Notes: generated by a model from the letters alone, not told the origin. A stretch of DNA of 64,000 bases from Lepus europaeus (GCF_033115175.1 NC_084833.1:55762716-55826715), one strand, 5' to 3'; counted from the stretch's first letter, positions 1 to 11,207 are shown. Numbers and translations: made by a program.

Positions 1-177
1 ATGGTCCAAGTACGTGGGCCCCTGCTCCCACATGGGAGACCCAGAAGCTCCCGGCTTTGGATCCGCCCAGCTCCAGCCATTTGGTGAGTGAACCAGCAGA
101 TGGAAGACCTCTCTCTCTGCCTCTATCTCTCTGTAACTTTGCCTTTCAAATAAATAAATAAGTCTTAAAAAAAAGAA
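1..177 (+). mobile_element. Older C-type SINE, cut by window edge
   Basis: The 3' half of a + strand copy: 'tggtccaagtacgtgggccc' through 'tttcaaataaataaataag' and an A run. The 5' part lies before base 1. Confidence 0.9.
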
Positions 178-284
178 GAGAGAGCACTTCCGTGACTTTC
201 TAATTATATGAGTGTATTCTATTGAGCTCCATGGTGTCTTTTGGATGAGGATTATGGTATTATTTTGGTCAGGTTTTATTCTCT

Positions 285-616
285 TTTTTTAAAGATTTTT
301 ATTTATTTATTTCAGAGGTAGAGTTACAGACAGTGAGAGGGCGAGACAGAGAGAAAGGTCTTCCTTTCGTTGGTTCACTCCCCAGATGGCCACAACGGCT
401 GGAACTGCGCCGATCTGAAGCCAGGAGCCAGAGGCCTTTTCCTGGTCTCCCATGCAGGTGTAGGAGCCCAAACAGTTGGGCCATCTTCTACTGCTTTCCC
501 AGGCCATAGGGGAGAGCTGGATTGGAAGAGGAGCAGCCAGGACTAGAACCGGCGCCCATATGGGATGCCGGTGCCACAGGCATGGGGTTAACCCTCTGCG
601 CCAGGGCACCAGCCCC
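285..616 (-). mobile_element. Older C-type SINE, near full length
   Basis: Starts with the reversed tail (tttttaaagatttttattta), runs through the CT-rich and 'aacagttgggccatcttcta' core and ends at the head 'gccagggcaccagcccc'. Confidence 0.9.
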
Positions 617-1130
617 AGCTTTTTATTCTTACAACTAAAATATCCTAAGAGGAGCTACTTAGGAGGGGTGAAGTTTGGGAGGTTCTCAATCCAAGACTGG
701 GCAGCCCCATTGGCTCAGGCATGGTAAGGCCAGAGAATGGTGGAGGAATGATCACACAGCGAGTCAAGAAGCTGAGAGGCAGGGAGCATGCTCATCTTCT
801 ATGCCACATGCATCCATCTTTCTATAGCCACTGTGATTGAATCATGACACTCCACTCAGCAGCTTAATCTAATCTAAACCTATCTGAGCATTTCTCAAAA
901 GCCTCACTCTTGACCTAACAATTAGATTAAGTCTCCACCCTTAATCCATTAAACCAATAACATAAGATTTTGGGAACAAAACTTCTAACTCATCATAGGC
1001 CCTTGGGAGATACTCAAACTCATATCCAAACTATAGCAGACATACATACATTGCATCACAGTTAGGCCTTTGTAATTCAGGTCTCAGTGGGGGCCAGCAG
1101 TCCCCCTTCTTTAGCCTGTCTTAACAGACT
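617..1130 (-). other. Probable old MaLR-type LTR remnant, otherwise unique
   Basis: No SINE is seen. The stretch 'ttagattaagtctccaccct' to 'catatccaaactatagca' resembles the 5' portion of an MLT/MST LTR read in reverse. The assignment is from memory and tentative. No coding potential was recognised. Confidence 0.35.
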
Positions 1131-1475
1131 TTTTTTTTTTTAAGATTTATTTATTTACTTGAAAGTCAGAGTTACACAGAGAGAGGAGAGATAGAGAGAG
1201 AGAGAGTGAGAGAGAGCGGTCTTCCATCTGCTGGTTCATTGCCCAATGGCCGCAATGGTGGGAACTGGGCTGAAAAGCCAGGAGCCAGGAACTTCTTCTG
1301 GGTCTCCCAGGTAGGCCCAGGGGCCTAAGCACTTGGGCCGTTCTCTGCCACTTTCCCAGGCACATCAGCATGGAGCTGGATTGGAAGCAGAGCAGCTGGG
1401 ACTCCAACGGGCACCCATATGGGATGTCAGCACTGCAGGCCATGTCTTAACTCACTGTGCCACAGCGCCAGCCCT
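1131..1475 (-). mobile_element. Older C-type SINE, near full length
   Basis: Opens with a T run and 'aagatttatttatttacttg', holds a (GA)n tract at about 1178-1205, and ends at 'cacagcgccagccct'. Confidence 0.9.
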
Positions 1476-1497
1476 CAGTTTAAAATTTAAAAAGGAG

Positions 1498-1814
1498 GGC
1501 CGGCGCTGTGGCTCAACAGGCTAATCCTCCGCCTTGCGGCCCCAGCACACCAGGTTCTAGTCCCGGTCGGGGCGCCGGATTCTGTCCCGGTTGCCCCTCT
1601 TCCAGGCCAGCTCTCTGCTGTGGCCCAGGAGTGCAGTGGAAGATGGCCCAAGTGCTTGGGCCCTGCACCCGCATGGGAGACCAGGAAAGGCACCTGGCTC
1701 CTGGCTTCGGATCAGCGCGGTGTGCCGGCCGCGGCGGCCATTGGAGGGTGAACCAATGGCAAAAAGGAAGACCTTTTTCTCTGTCTCTCTCTCTCTCTCA
1801 CTGTCCACTCTGCC

Positions 1815-1860
<46 letters not shown>
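1498..1860 (+). mobile_element. Young C-type SINE with a 43-nt pure A tail
   Basis: Full length from 'ggccggcgctgtggctcaac' with intact A-box-like and B-box-like (GGTTCTAGTCCC) promoter motifs. The A tail spans 1818-1860. A 12-bp perfect TSD, ATTTAAAAAGGA, flanks it (1485-1496 and 1861-1872). Confidence 0.97.
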
Positions 1861-1864
<4 letters not shown>

Positions 1865-1872
1865 AAAAAGGA

Positions 1873-3473
1873 AAAAAAAAGCAACTCATATCTTGTTGTT
1901 TTCCTTTGCAGACTTTGACCTCCTCTCTTTGCATCTGCCCCAGTTGCAATCGCCAACATGTGTTTTCTGTGCTCTTACAGTACTCTGCTTCAGGAACTGC
2001 ATAAGCATTAGCAGTGAGAGCTTGCGGTGCTTCCCCAGCCACTGCACAGTGAAAGCAAGCAAGGAAGTAGTTGGCCTTGATAAAACAGTGTTTTAGGGAA
2101 CAAAAGTGCTGGAGTGTAGCCTCTCTCTTCTGAGGTCCCCTTTCCCCCTCCAACCCTTATTTCCTGTTACCTCCAGCAACAACAGGAACTCAAGAGGCCT
2201 AATATTGCTAAGCCACAACAGCATCTGACCTATATGACACTCACTTTGAAGGTGCTTCTTGGTTACAAATGCCAGGGGATCCAAACAGCAGACACTGCAG
2301 CACACAGAGAAAATCAGTATCAAAGGAATGTGGCCACGCACTGCTGATTCTGTTGTGGTTAGGACAGGAATGAGGAGATGTTGACAATCAGCAAGGTGAT
2401 GACACTCCACCCACCTTAGTGTCAACCCTTGTGTCCCAATTCCTGTGACCTCAGTCCTACTGACAGGAACACACCTGACAGAGTCACCCCAACCTAGGCA
2501 AACTTTTAGGGAGGTCTTTGCACATCTTTACCTAGGCATGGAGAGAGACGATTCACACTGGCCCTTGAGGGACTATCTAGTCTAGAGTTGGGGACGCTTA
2601 AAGAGCCAGGTGAGAAGTAGAAGGCAGTAAGGCTGGAGCGGCAGCAAGGAGGGATTGGTTCACAGAGTCCTTGGAGCTTGCAGAGGGTGAAGAGCCTCTG
2701 ATGATTTGCAGCAGGGATGTAACATGCTCAGATGTTTCTGTTTTAGAAAGATCACTCCAGTAACAGCATGAGGAATGATTTGAATAGGGCAAGACGGGAA
2801 GCACAGATCAGAGGTTATAATAGTTCAGTTTAGGACATCAAAATTGCTAGAAAAGCATAGGATTTCATCATTAGAAGAAAGAAAAAAAGGACAAAAGGCC
2901 TATGCCACTTCTGTAGAACTCTATAGGCAAAATATCTTTCTCTAAGTATTGCCTTTTTTGGGAGGCATTGAACATTTTAAAAGAAATATGTATTTTTTTC
3001 TGATTACAAAAGCAAACATAGTCACAGAAATTTCAAACAATTCAGAAATATTTAATTTGGGAAGTAAAAGTCCTGTACAATCCTACCCATCAGAGGTAAT
3101 AGCTATTTCTAGTAAAATACCTTTCTCACAGTGGGAAATCCTGCTCTTACCAAACAAAGGACTCGAAATGCTTCATAACCAGTTTCAAAAGGCAATGCAA
3201 TGCTTAGGTTCCCTGAAGAGTAAATGATGAAAGATTGTTCAAAGAGAAAAGAGGTATAGAAATAACTGGGTAAAATAGATCAAGTGCTGAAGAGGCTAAT
3301 TCTGAATCATATTTTCTACTCAGGGGTTCATGTACCTGAAGCTATCTAGGGTGCTTAACTGAGGAGGTGGCTAGTGTTTACTTGTGCGGAACAAGAGAGC
3401 TCTAGATGTCTACTGGTAGTTAACAGTTCCTGTGTTAAAGTTTTCTTTTGAAACAAAGAAGCGTTTTCAGAGG
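1873..3473. other. Unique intergenic stretch with an ancient repeat segment
   Basis: No SINE or gene recognised. About 2590-2830 ('gatgtaacatgctcagatg', 'gaaagatcactccagtaaca') resembles an ancient mammalian interspersed repeat that also appears near 14300-15260 and 16930-17100; I cannot name it securely. Confidence 0.5.
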
Positions 3474-3722
3474 GCTCGTGTCCCAGCTGCTCCTTTTCCA
3501 ATCCAGCTCTCTGCTAATGGCCTGGGAAAGCAGTGGAAGATGGCCCAAGTAGGAGACTCGGAAGAAGCTTCTGGCTCCCAACTTTGGATCCAGCTCAGCT
3601 CCAGCAGTTGTGGCCATTTGGGGAGTGAACCAGCTGATGGCAGACCTCTCTCTCTTGGTCTCTCCCTCTCTCTGCAACTCTGCCTCTCAAATAAATAAAT
3701 AAAACTTAAAAAAAAAAAAAAA
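3474..3722 (+). mobile_element. Older C-type SINE, 5'-truncated
   Basis: Begins within the B-box region ('cgtgtcccagctgctccttt') and has an internal deletion after 'atggcccaagtaggagactc'. The tail 'caaataaataaataaaactt' and an A run end it. Confidence 0.9.
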
Positions 3723-3965
3723 GGCATTTTTAGGAGCTTTGAAATAATTTTCCCTCCCAAGCAGGCCTTTAACATGGTGGATAACAACAGAAGGTAATTC
3801 AGTGTTTTTATGCCCATATTTGTACATCTTAGCCGACTGAAGATGTACCGCAGGGAATTTGAATGATTTCTTTTTGGTTGCTTGCTTTTGAAACCACACT
3901 GGGGGAAAATCTAGGCCTAAGACCTTTAAAAAGAAAGAACTGTGTTTTTTTCCTAGACAATTCTT

Positions 3966-4005
3966 TTTTTTTTTTTTTTTTTTTTTTTTTTGGACAGGCA
4001 GAGTG

Positions 4006-4051
<46 letters not shown>

Positions 4052-4349
4052 TCTTCCTTTTCCGTTGGTTGGTTCACCCGCCCAATGGCCACTCCGGCGG
4101 CACGCTGCTGCCGGTGCACCATTCGGATCCGAAGCCAGGAGCCAGGTGCTTGTCCTGGTCTCCCCATGCGGGTGCAGGGCCCAAGCACTTGGGCCATCCT
4201 CCACTGCCTTCCCTGGCCACAGCAGAGAGTTGGACAGGAAAAGGAGCAACCACCAGGACATAATCTGGTGCCCTGACTGGGACTAGAACCCGGTGTGCCG
4301 GCACCGCAGGTGGAGGATTAGCCTAGTGAGCCGCGGCGCCGGCCCCCTA
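3966..4349 (-). mobile_element. Young C-type SINE, full length
   Basis: A long T run, then 'ggacaggcagagtggacagt', a (GA)n expansion at about 4011-4040, and the head 'gccgcggcgccggcccc'. TSD AGACAATTCTT (3955-3965 and 4350-4360). Confidence 0.96.
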
Positions 4350-4360
4350 AGACAATTCTT

Positions 4361-4790
4361 AATGAGCTTTCTTAGAAGGAAAGTATTGGAACCCATCTGG
4401 AGTTTCACAACTTTTACCATCAGAAATTCTGAACTCTCTCAATTGCCCTATAAGAAAAAAAAAAAAAAAAAGTCAAAGAACATTTTGCAAAAGGAGAAGT
4501 TCATTGTCTCGCTCCTCTAAGGCCTGACAAAGGTGGAAATGGCATTGGGGACCCCAGCTCCAAAGATGGGAGGTTGTCAGGACTTGCTTTCTTCTCTTCT
4601 ACTATCTCAGCTATTTTTGTGTATCAATCTTGTTTTCTCTGATAATGTGGCTTTGTCCAAGCAGTCAGAAAGATGCTTGCTAATTGGCCTGGTTTTCATA
4701 CCAACAGCTCTGAAATTGTAGAGTGTATCAGTCCTTTTCCACTTGCTCCTGTCTGACCAGCCTTTGGAATGATCAAATTGTTTAGACTTG
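4361..4790. other. Unique intergenic stretch
   Basis: Holds an A16 run near 4455-4471. Nothing else recognised. Confidence 0.6.
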
Positions 4791-5137
4791 GGCCGGCGCC
4801 GCAGCTCAGTAGGCTAATCCTCCGCCTTGTGGCGCCGGCACACCGGGTTCTAATCCCGGTTGGGGCACCGGATTCTGTCCCGGTTGCCCCTCTTCCAGGC
4901 CAGCTCTCTGCTGTGGCCAGGGAGTGCAGTGGAGGATGGCCCAAGTGCTTGGGCCCTGCACCCCCATGGGAGACCAGGAGAAGCACCTGGCTCCTGCCAT
5001 CAGATCAGCGCGGTGCACTGGCCGCAGCGCGCCAACCACGGCGGCCATTGGAGGGTGAACCAACGGCAAAAGGAAGACCTTTCTCTCTGTCTCTCTCTCT
5101 CTCACTATCCACTCTGCCTGTCAAAAAAAAAAAAAAA
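4791..5137 (+). mobile_element. Young C-type SINE, full length
   Basis: From 'ggccggcgccgcagctcagt' to an A tail. TSD TTGTTTAGACTTGG at about 4778-4791 and 5139-5152. Confidence 0.96.
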
Positions 5138-5152
5138 TTTGTTTAGACTTGG

Positions 5153-5649
5153 AGTATCTGCTTCTCCTTGTTCCTAACACTGGGCCCATGGGCGTGAGGT
5201 GTTGTGATGGACGGTGAGCCAACTCTGTTGCAGCAGGGAAGGATGTACTCAAAAGACAAGGACTTCATTCGGACATAGCCCACGTCTATCATAGTGCTGC
5301 TTGGTGATACCATTTCACTGTAGAAAGATTTGATTCTTTGCTGTTTAAATTAATTTAGCAGAAACCATAAATGCACTGGTTATTTATACTGTCCCTTTAT
5401 TTGTTGTAGTCATCCCATCTTATCTGAAGTTCTACTTGCCCCAGTTTTAATGATCTGTCATCAACCACGGACCAAAATATTAAATGTAAAAGTTCAGAAA
5501 TAAGTAAGCCATAAATTTAAAATAAAATTTACTATAGTTTACTACTATAATTTTTATTTCATTATTAATTGTTGTTAATCTCTTACTAGCCCCAATTTAT
5601 TAACTTTATCATAGTTATGTAGGTTAGGAAAAAAAACAATCTATATAGG
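5153..5649. other. Unique stretch with a possible Tigger-like DNA transposon fragment
   Basis: About 5405-5530 ('catcccatcttatctgaagt', 'atcaaccacggaccaaaata', 'gttcagaaataagtaagcca') resembles a pogo/Tigger-derived non-autonomous element. No intact termini were seen. The rest is AT-rich and unrecognised. Confidence 0.45.
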
Positions 5650-5988
5650 GTTGTTTTGTTTTGTTTTGTTTTTGACAGGCAGAGTGGATAGTGAGAGAGA
5701 GAGACAGAGAAAGGTCTTCCTTTTTGCCATTGGTTCACCCTCCAATGGCCACTGCAGCCAGTGCATCGTGCTGATCCGATGGCAGGAGCCAGGTGCTTCT
5801 CCTGGTCTCCCATGGGGGTGCAGGGCCCAGGGACTTGGGCCATCCTCCCCTGCACTCCCTGGCCATAGCAGAGAGCGGGCCTGGAAGAGGGGCAACTGGG
5901 ACAGAATCCGGCGCCCAAACTGGGACTAGAACCCGGTGTGCCGGCGCCGCAAGGCGGAAGATTAACCTGTTAAGCCATGGCGCCGGCC
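5650..5988 (-). mobile_element. Young C-type SINE, full length
   Basis: Its tail is a (TTTTG)n array, the reverse of an evolved A tail, followed by 'acaggcagagtggatagtga' and the head 'gccatggcgccggcc'. Confidence 0.95.
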
Positions 5989-6118
5989 AAGGTTTTGGTA
6001 TCATCTGCTGTTTCATAAAACTACTGGGGGTCTTGGAATTTACATATCCCCTATGTAAATTGAGGGAGGGACTACTGGACATTTCTTCTCTTTGCCTGAA
6101 TTAAGAAAATTAAATCCA

Positions 6119-6455
6119 GATCTTGCACTGTGGCACAACAGGTTAAGCCACTGCTTGTGATGCCAGCATCCCATATTGGAATGCTGGTTTAAGTCCCAGC
6201 TACTCTGCTTCCAATCCAGCTTCCTGTTAATGTGCCTGGGAAGACTGTGGAAGATGGTCCAAGTGCTTGGGCTCCTGCCACCCATGTGGGAGACAAAGAT
6301 GGGGTTCCTGGTTCCTGGCTTCAGCCTGGTCCGGGACTTGCTGTTACATCCATTTGGGAAGTGAATAAGTTAATGAAGATCTCTTTTTTTCTCTCCCTCT
6401 CTTTGTTGCTCTACTTTTCAGAAAAATAAATAAAATAAACAAACATTTAAAAGAA
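6119..6455 (+). mobile_element. Older C-type SINE, near full length
   Basis: Head 'gatcttgcactgtggcacaa', B-box-like 'ggtttaagtcccagctactc', tail 'aaataaataaaataaacaaa'. Confidence 0.9.
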
Positions 6456-6629
6456 AAATCCAGAAGAAGCCCTAAGTGTTGTGTTATTATGTTGAAAAAA
6501 TATATTTGTCTAAGAAGTCTCATATCAATAGGTGATAATTAAATAGAACACATGTGAAACTAATAATATGAACATGTTCTCCTTTGAAAGATATAGTCAA
6601 GGGACCTGACTCTATATATAGAGTCATCT
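6456..6629. other. Unique spacer
   Basis: AT-rich; nothing recognised. Confidence 0.6.
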
Positions 6630-6795
6630 ACTTCCAATCCAGCTCCCTGCTAATGGCCTGGGAAAGAAGTGGAAGATGACCCAAGTGTTTCGGTCCCTGC
6701 TACCCATGTGGGATACCTGGAAGAAGCTCCTGGCTCTTTGCTTTGGCCTGACCCAGCTTGGGCCTTTCAAATAAATAAAGTCTTTTTAAAAAATA
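6630..6795 (+). mobile_element. Older C-type SINE, truncated and deleted
   Basis: Starts at 'atctacttccaatccagctc', lacks the CT-rich region, and ends 'ttcaaataaataaagtcttt'. Confidence 0.85.
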
Positions 6796-6817
6796 AAAAG
6801 GTGCCCTCCCCACTTGG

Positions 6818-7498
6818 GAATAGCATTGTGGCATAGTGGGTTAAGACACTGCACTTGGCTGCATCCCATATTGGACTGCAGGTTCAAGTTCCGGCTGCTT
6901 CACCTCCGATGAAGCTCCCTGCAAATGCACCTGGGAAATTGGTGGAAGATGTCCCAAGTACTTGGGCCCCTGCCATCCATGTGAGAGACCTGGATGGAGT
7001 TTCTGGCTCCTGACTTCTGTGTGGCAGCCCTGGCTATTGTGGACATTTGTGCAGTGAACAAGCAAGTGGAAAATATCTTTCTCTCTCTCAATCTTCATTC
7101 TTTCTCTGTCACTCTTTTGTTTTTTTAAGATTTATTTATTTTATTTGAAAGGCAGAGTTACAGAGAGGCAGAAGTAGAGAGAGAGAGAGAGAGAGAGAGA
7201 TCTTCCATCTGTTGGTTCGCTCCCCAGATGGCTGCAACAGCCAGAGCTGTGCCGATCTGAAGCCAGGAGCCAGGAGAGTCCTCTGGTTCTCCCATGTGGG
7301 TGCAGGGGCCCAAACACTTGGGCCATCCTCTACTGCTTTCCCAGGCCACAGTGGAGAGCTGGATCGGAAGTGGAATAGCGGGGACTCGAACCACCGCCCA
7401 TATGGGATGTTGGCACTGCAGGCAGCAGCTTTACCCACCACACCACAGCGCCAACCCCTGTCAATCTGTCTTTCAAATAAAAATAAATAAATAAAACA
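6818..7498 (+). mobile_element. Older C-type SINE interrupted by another SINE
   Basis: The 5' part is 6818-7118 (head 'atagcattgtggcatagtgg'). It resumes at about 7459 with 'gtcaatctgtctttcaaata' and the AAATAAATAAATAAA tail. The intervening bases are a reverse-strand SINE. Confidence 0.85.
7119..7458 (-). mobile_element. Older C-type SINE nested in another SINE
   Basis: Runs from 'ttttttaagatttatttatt' to the head 'cacagcgccaaccc', with (GA)n at about 7176-7200. It sits inside the CT-rich 3' part of the + strand copy, so it is the later insertion. Confidence 0.9.
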
Positions 7499-7889
7499 TT
7501 GGAAAAAGCCTATAAAACCTCTATCTTTTATACCCAGTTCTCTCTCTTATGACATTGGGCTTAGATACCAAAAAAGGAACTTCTCTGCTTCAAGACCAAT
7601 TTCAAACATCTAAGGGAAGAACTTGATTTGGCTTTTCCTATGTCACATGCCTATCTTTGGACCAGTGCTTTTCTTTAGCTAGTGCCTAGATGCAACCATT
7701 ATCTAGTGTCTACTTGATTGACTGGAACCTTTGATCTGCTGATTGTTGTACTTTGCATGGTCACCACGGCCTTGGATCACTCACTGTAGCCAGGGGAAGG
7801 GTTCTAACAACTGCAGGAGGCAGCAGGATAGGTCTGTGATAACAGGAAGGAAGAATGTGATGTGGGCGGACAAAAGCTATAGTTCTTAA
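7499..7889. other. Unique intergenic stretch
   Basis: No repeat or coding sequence recognised. Confidence 0.6.
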
Positions 7890-8163
7890 GCACAGTATAT
7901 ACATAGGTTTGTGCATATAATTTCCCAAAGTTTTATTTGGAAAATGTTTAAACTTGCAAAAAACTTTCAAGAATGGCATGTTTACTACCCATATACTCTT
8001 CATCAGTAGATTGCCTAACTACTAACATTTTCCCGAGTTTGCTTGCTCTCTCTTTCTACACACACACACACACACATTGAACACACACACACATTGAACA
8101 CACACACACACACACACTGAACCAGTTGATGATAAGTTGTGGACATCATAATACTTCACTGCT
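7890..8163 (+). mobile_element. Probable ancient L1M 3' end fragment
   Basis: 'tactacccatatactcttca', 'gcctaactactaacattttc' and 'aagttgtggacatcataata' follow the order typical of old mammalian L1 3' UTRs. A CA array replaces the middle. Confidence 0.55.
8057..8120 (+). repeat. (CA)n microsatellite with TTGAA interruptions
   Basis: Three CA blocks separated by 'cattgaa'. It lies inside the L1M-like fragment. Confidence 0.95.
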
Positions 8164-8164
8164 G

Positions 8165-8436
8165 GGCCGGCGCCACGGCTCACTAGGCTAATCCTCCGCC
8201 TGCAGCGCCAGCACCCCGGGTTCTAATCCCGGTTGGGGCACCGGATTCTGTCTCGGTTGCTCCTCTTCCAGTCCAGCTCTCTGCTGTGGCCCGGGAGTGC
8301 AGTGGAGGATGACCCAGGCCCTTGGGCCCTGCACCCACATGGGAGACCAGGAGGAAGCACCTGGCTCCTAGCTTTCGATAGGCGCAGTGCCAGCCATAGC
8401 AGCCATTTGTGGGGTGAACCAATGGAAAAAGGAAGA

Positions 8437-8482
<46 letters not shown>

Positions 8483-8523
8483 ACTCTGCCTGTAAAAAAA
8501 CAAACAAACAAAAAACAAAAAAA
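8165..8523 (+). mobile_element. Young C-type SINE, full length
   Basis: Head 'ggccggcgccacggctcact', (CT)n at about 8441-8474, and an A tail interrupted into AAAC units. TSD not clear. Confidence 0.94.
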
Positions 8524-8649
8524 CTTTTCATAATCTCTCTTCAGATCAAGAATATTCTCATATATTCTCAAGTGAGTGAGGTAGCACCTAGAATGACACT
8601 GTCAGAGGATTTGACCTTCTTAGCAGAGCCAGGATTAGGTGAGGCAAGT

Positions 8650-9242
8650 GAGGTGCTGGTTTGTGTCCCTGCTGCTCCAACTCCGATCCAGCTGCCTGCT
8701 AATGTGCCTGAGGAAGCAGCAGAGAATGGCTAAGTCTTGGGGTACCTGCACCCACATGAGAGACCCAGGTAGAGTTCTGGGCTCTCAGCTTTAGCCTGGG
8801 GAGTGAACCTGTGTATGGAAGATCTCTGTCTCTCTCTCCCTCTCAATTTAACTCTGCTTTTCAAATCAATAGATTAATCTTTTTTTTTTGGACAGGCAGA
8901 ATGGACAGTGAGAGAGAGAGAGACAGAGAGAAAGGTCTTCCTTTTTTGCCGTTAGTTCACCCTCCAATGGCCGCCGCGGTTGGCGCGCTGCAGCCGGCGC
9001 ACCGCGCTGATCCGATGGCAGAAGTCAGGTGCTTCTCCTGGTCTCCCATGGGGTGCAGGGCCCAAGCACTTGGGCCATCCTCCACTGCACTCCCAAGCCA
9101 CAGCAGAGAGCTGGCCTGGAAGAGGGGCAACCGGGACAGGATCGGTGCCCCAACCGGGACTAGAACCCGGTGTGCGGGCGCCGCAAGGCAGAGGATTAGC
9201 CTATTGAGCCGCGGCGCCAGCCAATAGATTAATCTTAAAAAC
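8650..9242 (+). mobile_element. Older C-type SINE, 5'-truncated, interrupted
   Basis: The segment 8650-8881 ends 'tttcaaatcaatagattaatctt'. It resumes at 9237 as 'aaaaacaag' after the inserted reverse-strand copy. Confidence 0.85.
8882..9221 (-). mobile_element. Young C-type SINE nested in the tail of an older SINE
   Basis: Full length, with a perfect 15-bp TSD CAATAGATTAATCTT (8867-8881 and 9222-9236) that is itself part of the older copy's tail. Confidence 0.97.
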
Positions 9243-9593
9243 AAGCAAACATATAATTTGGGAGGTGTTCAGTCTCAGGATTGAGTCTGGGAATCTTATT
9301 CACTTCATGGTAGTCTCAGCCCTGAGTTTTAGTTTTTACTCTATTTATTTTATGTTAGTTTTTTTTTTTCCAAATTGTGCATATTTATGAGATACTATGT
9401 GATAGTTCATTGATTTTTAGCTTTTCTTTTGGCATGCCAGCTAGTTAAAACACACATGAATTTTCCTCAGATCTCAGCAGTGAAATTGTTCCTAATTTTC
9501 TCCAAATAAATTCTCCTTGGAAATTAATTTTTATGACTTACTGTTTTGGGCGATATAAAATGTTTTTCACTAGCTTTCTTAGATTTTTTTAAA
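9243..9593. other. Unique intergenic stretch
   Basis: AT-rich, with a T10 run near 9360-9370. Nothing recognised. Confidence 0.6.
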
Positions 9594-10275
9594 AAAAGAT
9601 TTATTTTATTTATTTGAAAAGCAGAGTTACAAAGAGAGAGACAGAGAGGTAGAGCGAGAACTTTCATCCACTAGTTCATTCCCCAATTGACTCCAACAAA
9701 AAGAGCTAGGCCAGGCCGAAGCCAGAAACCTCAAGCTTCATTGGGGTCTCTTATGTGGGTGCAGGGGTCCAAGCACTTTCCCAGGCTTTTTTAGGGAGCT
9801 GGATCAGAAATGGAGCCTGTTAGGAAAAGAGTTGCAGATTGGTGCCTCCTCATATGGGGAGGCAGTGTACAAATTTACAGCCAGTCTGAATTTATTCAGA
9901 GAAAATAAATTCGTAGAGGTGGGTGACCAACTGCCGGCACACACATGATGGAATACGTGGCAGGAGGCCCCAACCCCAGGTGCAGGGCCTTTTTATATTT
10001 TAGGAGGGCTAAGGATGGGGGTGGGACTAGGGAGCAGCAGGCAGAGGTGAATTCTAGCAACTGGTCTTTCAGTTGGCCGTGAGAGATTGGATATGAAGGC
10101 AATAGGGTGTGAGACCCAATTGAGATTCAAGGGCAAGGAATAAATTCCAATGTTTAGCTGTCTTATGGGCAATGAGTGAGAAGGGCTGAGGCTTACGTCT
10201 TTGTTCCTTTAGAGCCCATATGGGATGCCGGCATCACAGGTGCTGCTATGCCACAGGTCTGGCTCCTCTTAGATC
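9594..10275 (-). mobile_element. Older C-type SINE split by a solo LTR
   Basis: The part 9594-9817 runs from the reversed tail to 'ctggatcagaaatggagcc'. It resumes at 10212 with 'gagcccatatgggatgccgg' and ends near 'ccacaggtctggctcc'. About 15 bases of SINE between the two parts are missing. Confidence 0.88.
9818..10211 (-). mobile_element. Solo LTR of an endogenous retrovirus
   Basis: A 394-bp insert, TGTTAGG...CCTTTA on the + strand, flanked by a 5-bp direct repeat GAGCC (9813-9817 and 10212-10216). Read on the minus strand it has a TATA-like TATAAAAAGG (complement at 9988-9997) about 95 bp before an AATAAA (complement at 9891-9896) and ends CCTAACA. No internal retroviral coding sequence is present. 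The family is not identified; a 5-bp TSD would suit an ERVL-type element. Confidence 0.75.
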
Positions 10276-10370
10276 CTTAAATAAACATTTTGTTTAAACA
10301 GACAGCTTTGAAAAATAGATGAATAAAAATGTGTAGATTTGAAGACTTCCATATACTCTTTTGAAGTGTT

Positions 10371-10680
10371 TTTTTTTTTTTCATTTACTGTCTTGAAAGG
10401 CAGAGAGAGAAAGAGAGAGAGAGAGAGAAAGAAGAGCCCCTATCTATCGATTCACTTCCCAGTTGACTGCAATAGCTGAAGTTGTGCCAGGACTGAAGGC
10501 AGGAGGCAAGAACTTAATCTAGGTCTCCAATATGGGTGACAGTGCCCAATTAATTTAACCATCACCACTGACTTTTGGGGGCAGCATTCGCAGGAAACTG
10601 GAGTCGGTAGCCAATATGAACCCAGGTATGCTAATGTGGGCTGTGGGCACCTTAACTGAAGACAACTGCTAGGCTCACTG
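10371..10680 (-). mobile_element. Deep-branch C-type SINE, diverged
   Basis: 'tgaaaggcagagagagaaag' with (GA)n, 'cttcccagttgactgcaata', 'aacccaggtatgctaatgtg' near the head. Strongly diverged. Confidence 0.7.
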
Positions 10681-10691
10681 AATTTTGTTTT

Positions 10692-10869
10692 TAAAGATTT
10701 ACTTATTTATTTGACAGACAGAGTTTCAGAGAGACAGCAAGAGAGGTTTTTCATCTGCTGGTTCACCTCCCGAATAACTGCAATGGCTGGGACTGTGCCA
10801 AGTCAAAGCCAGGAGCCAGGAGCTCTCATGTGGATGGCAGGGGCCCAAGCATTTGGGCCATCTTCCACT
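10692..10869 (-). mobile_element. Older C-type SINE, missing its 5' third
   Basis: Starts 'ttttaaagatttacttattt' and stops at 'gggccatcttccactgcttt', where the next SINE's T run begins. Confidence 0.88.
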
Positions 10870-11207
10870 GCTTTTTTTTCTTTTTAAAGATTTATTAATT
10901 TATTTATTTGAAAGGCAGAGTTACAGAGAGAGGAGACAAGAAAGAAGAAAAGATCTTCTATCCACTGGTTCACTCCTCAAATGGTCGCAACCACCGGGGC
11001 TAGGCCAGGCCGAAAAGCCAGGAGCTTCTTGCAGGTCTCCCACGTGGGTGCAGGGGCACAAGCACTTAGGCCATCTTCTGCTGCTTTCCCAGGCACATTA
11101 GTGGGCAGCTGGATTGGAAGAGAAACAACCTGGTCTTGAACCTGCGGCCATATGGGATTCAATGTTGCAGGCTGAGGTTTAACCTGCTACGTCACAATGC
11201 TGGCCCC
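10870..11207 (-). mobile_element. Older C-type SINE, full length
   Basis: Directly abuts the previous copy. 'tttttaaagatttattaatt' to the head 'cacaatgctggcccct'. Confidence 0.9.

Noticed and set aside
1498-1620. tRNA-gene-like heads with A- and B-box motifs
   Set aside because: They are the 5' promoters of tRNA-derived SINEs. No cloverleaf with an anticodon arm and acceptor pairing is complete.
4791-5137. Many similar small proteins containing phrases such as 'CLGPAPAW' or 'GHPPLHS' across the window
   Set aside because: They are translations of the C-type SINE in various frames; each maps inside a copy with a TSD or A tail.
8057-8120. Regular short repeats with spacers, superficially CRISPR-like
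   Set aside because: It is a CA microsatellite with simple interruptions in a mammalian genome.
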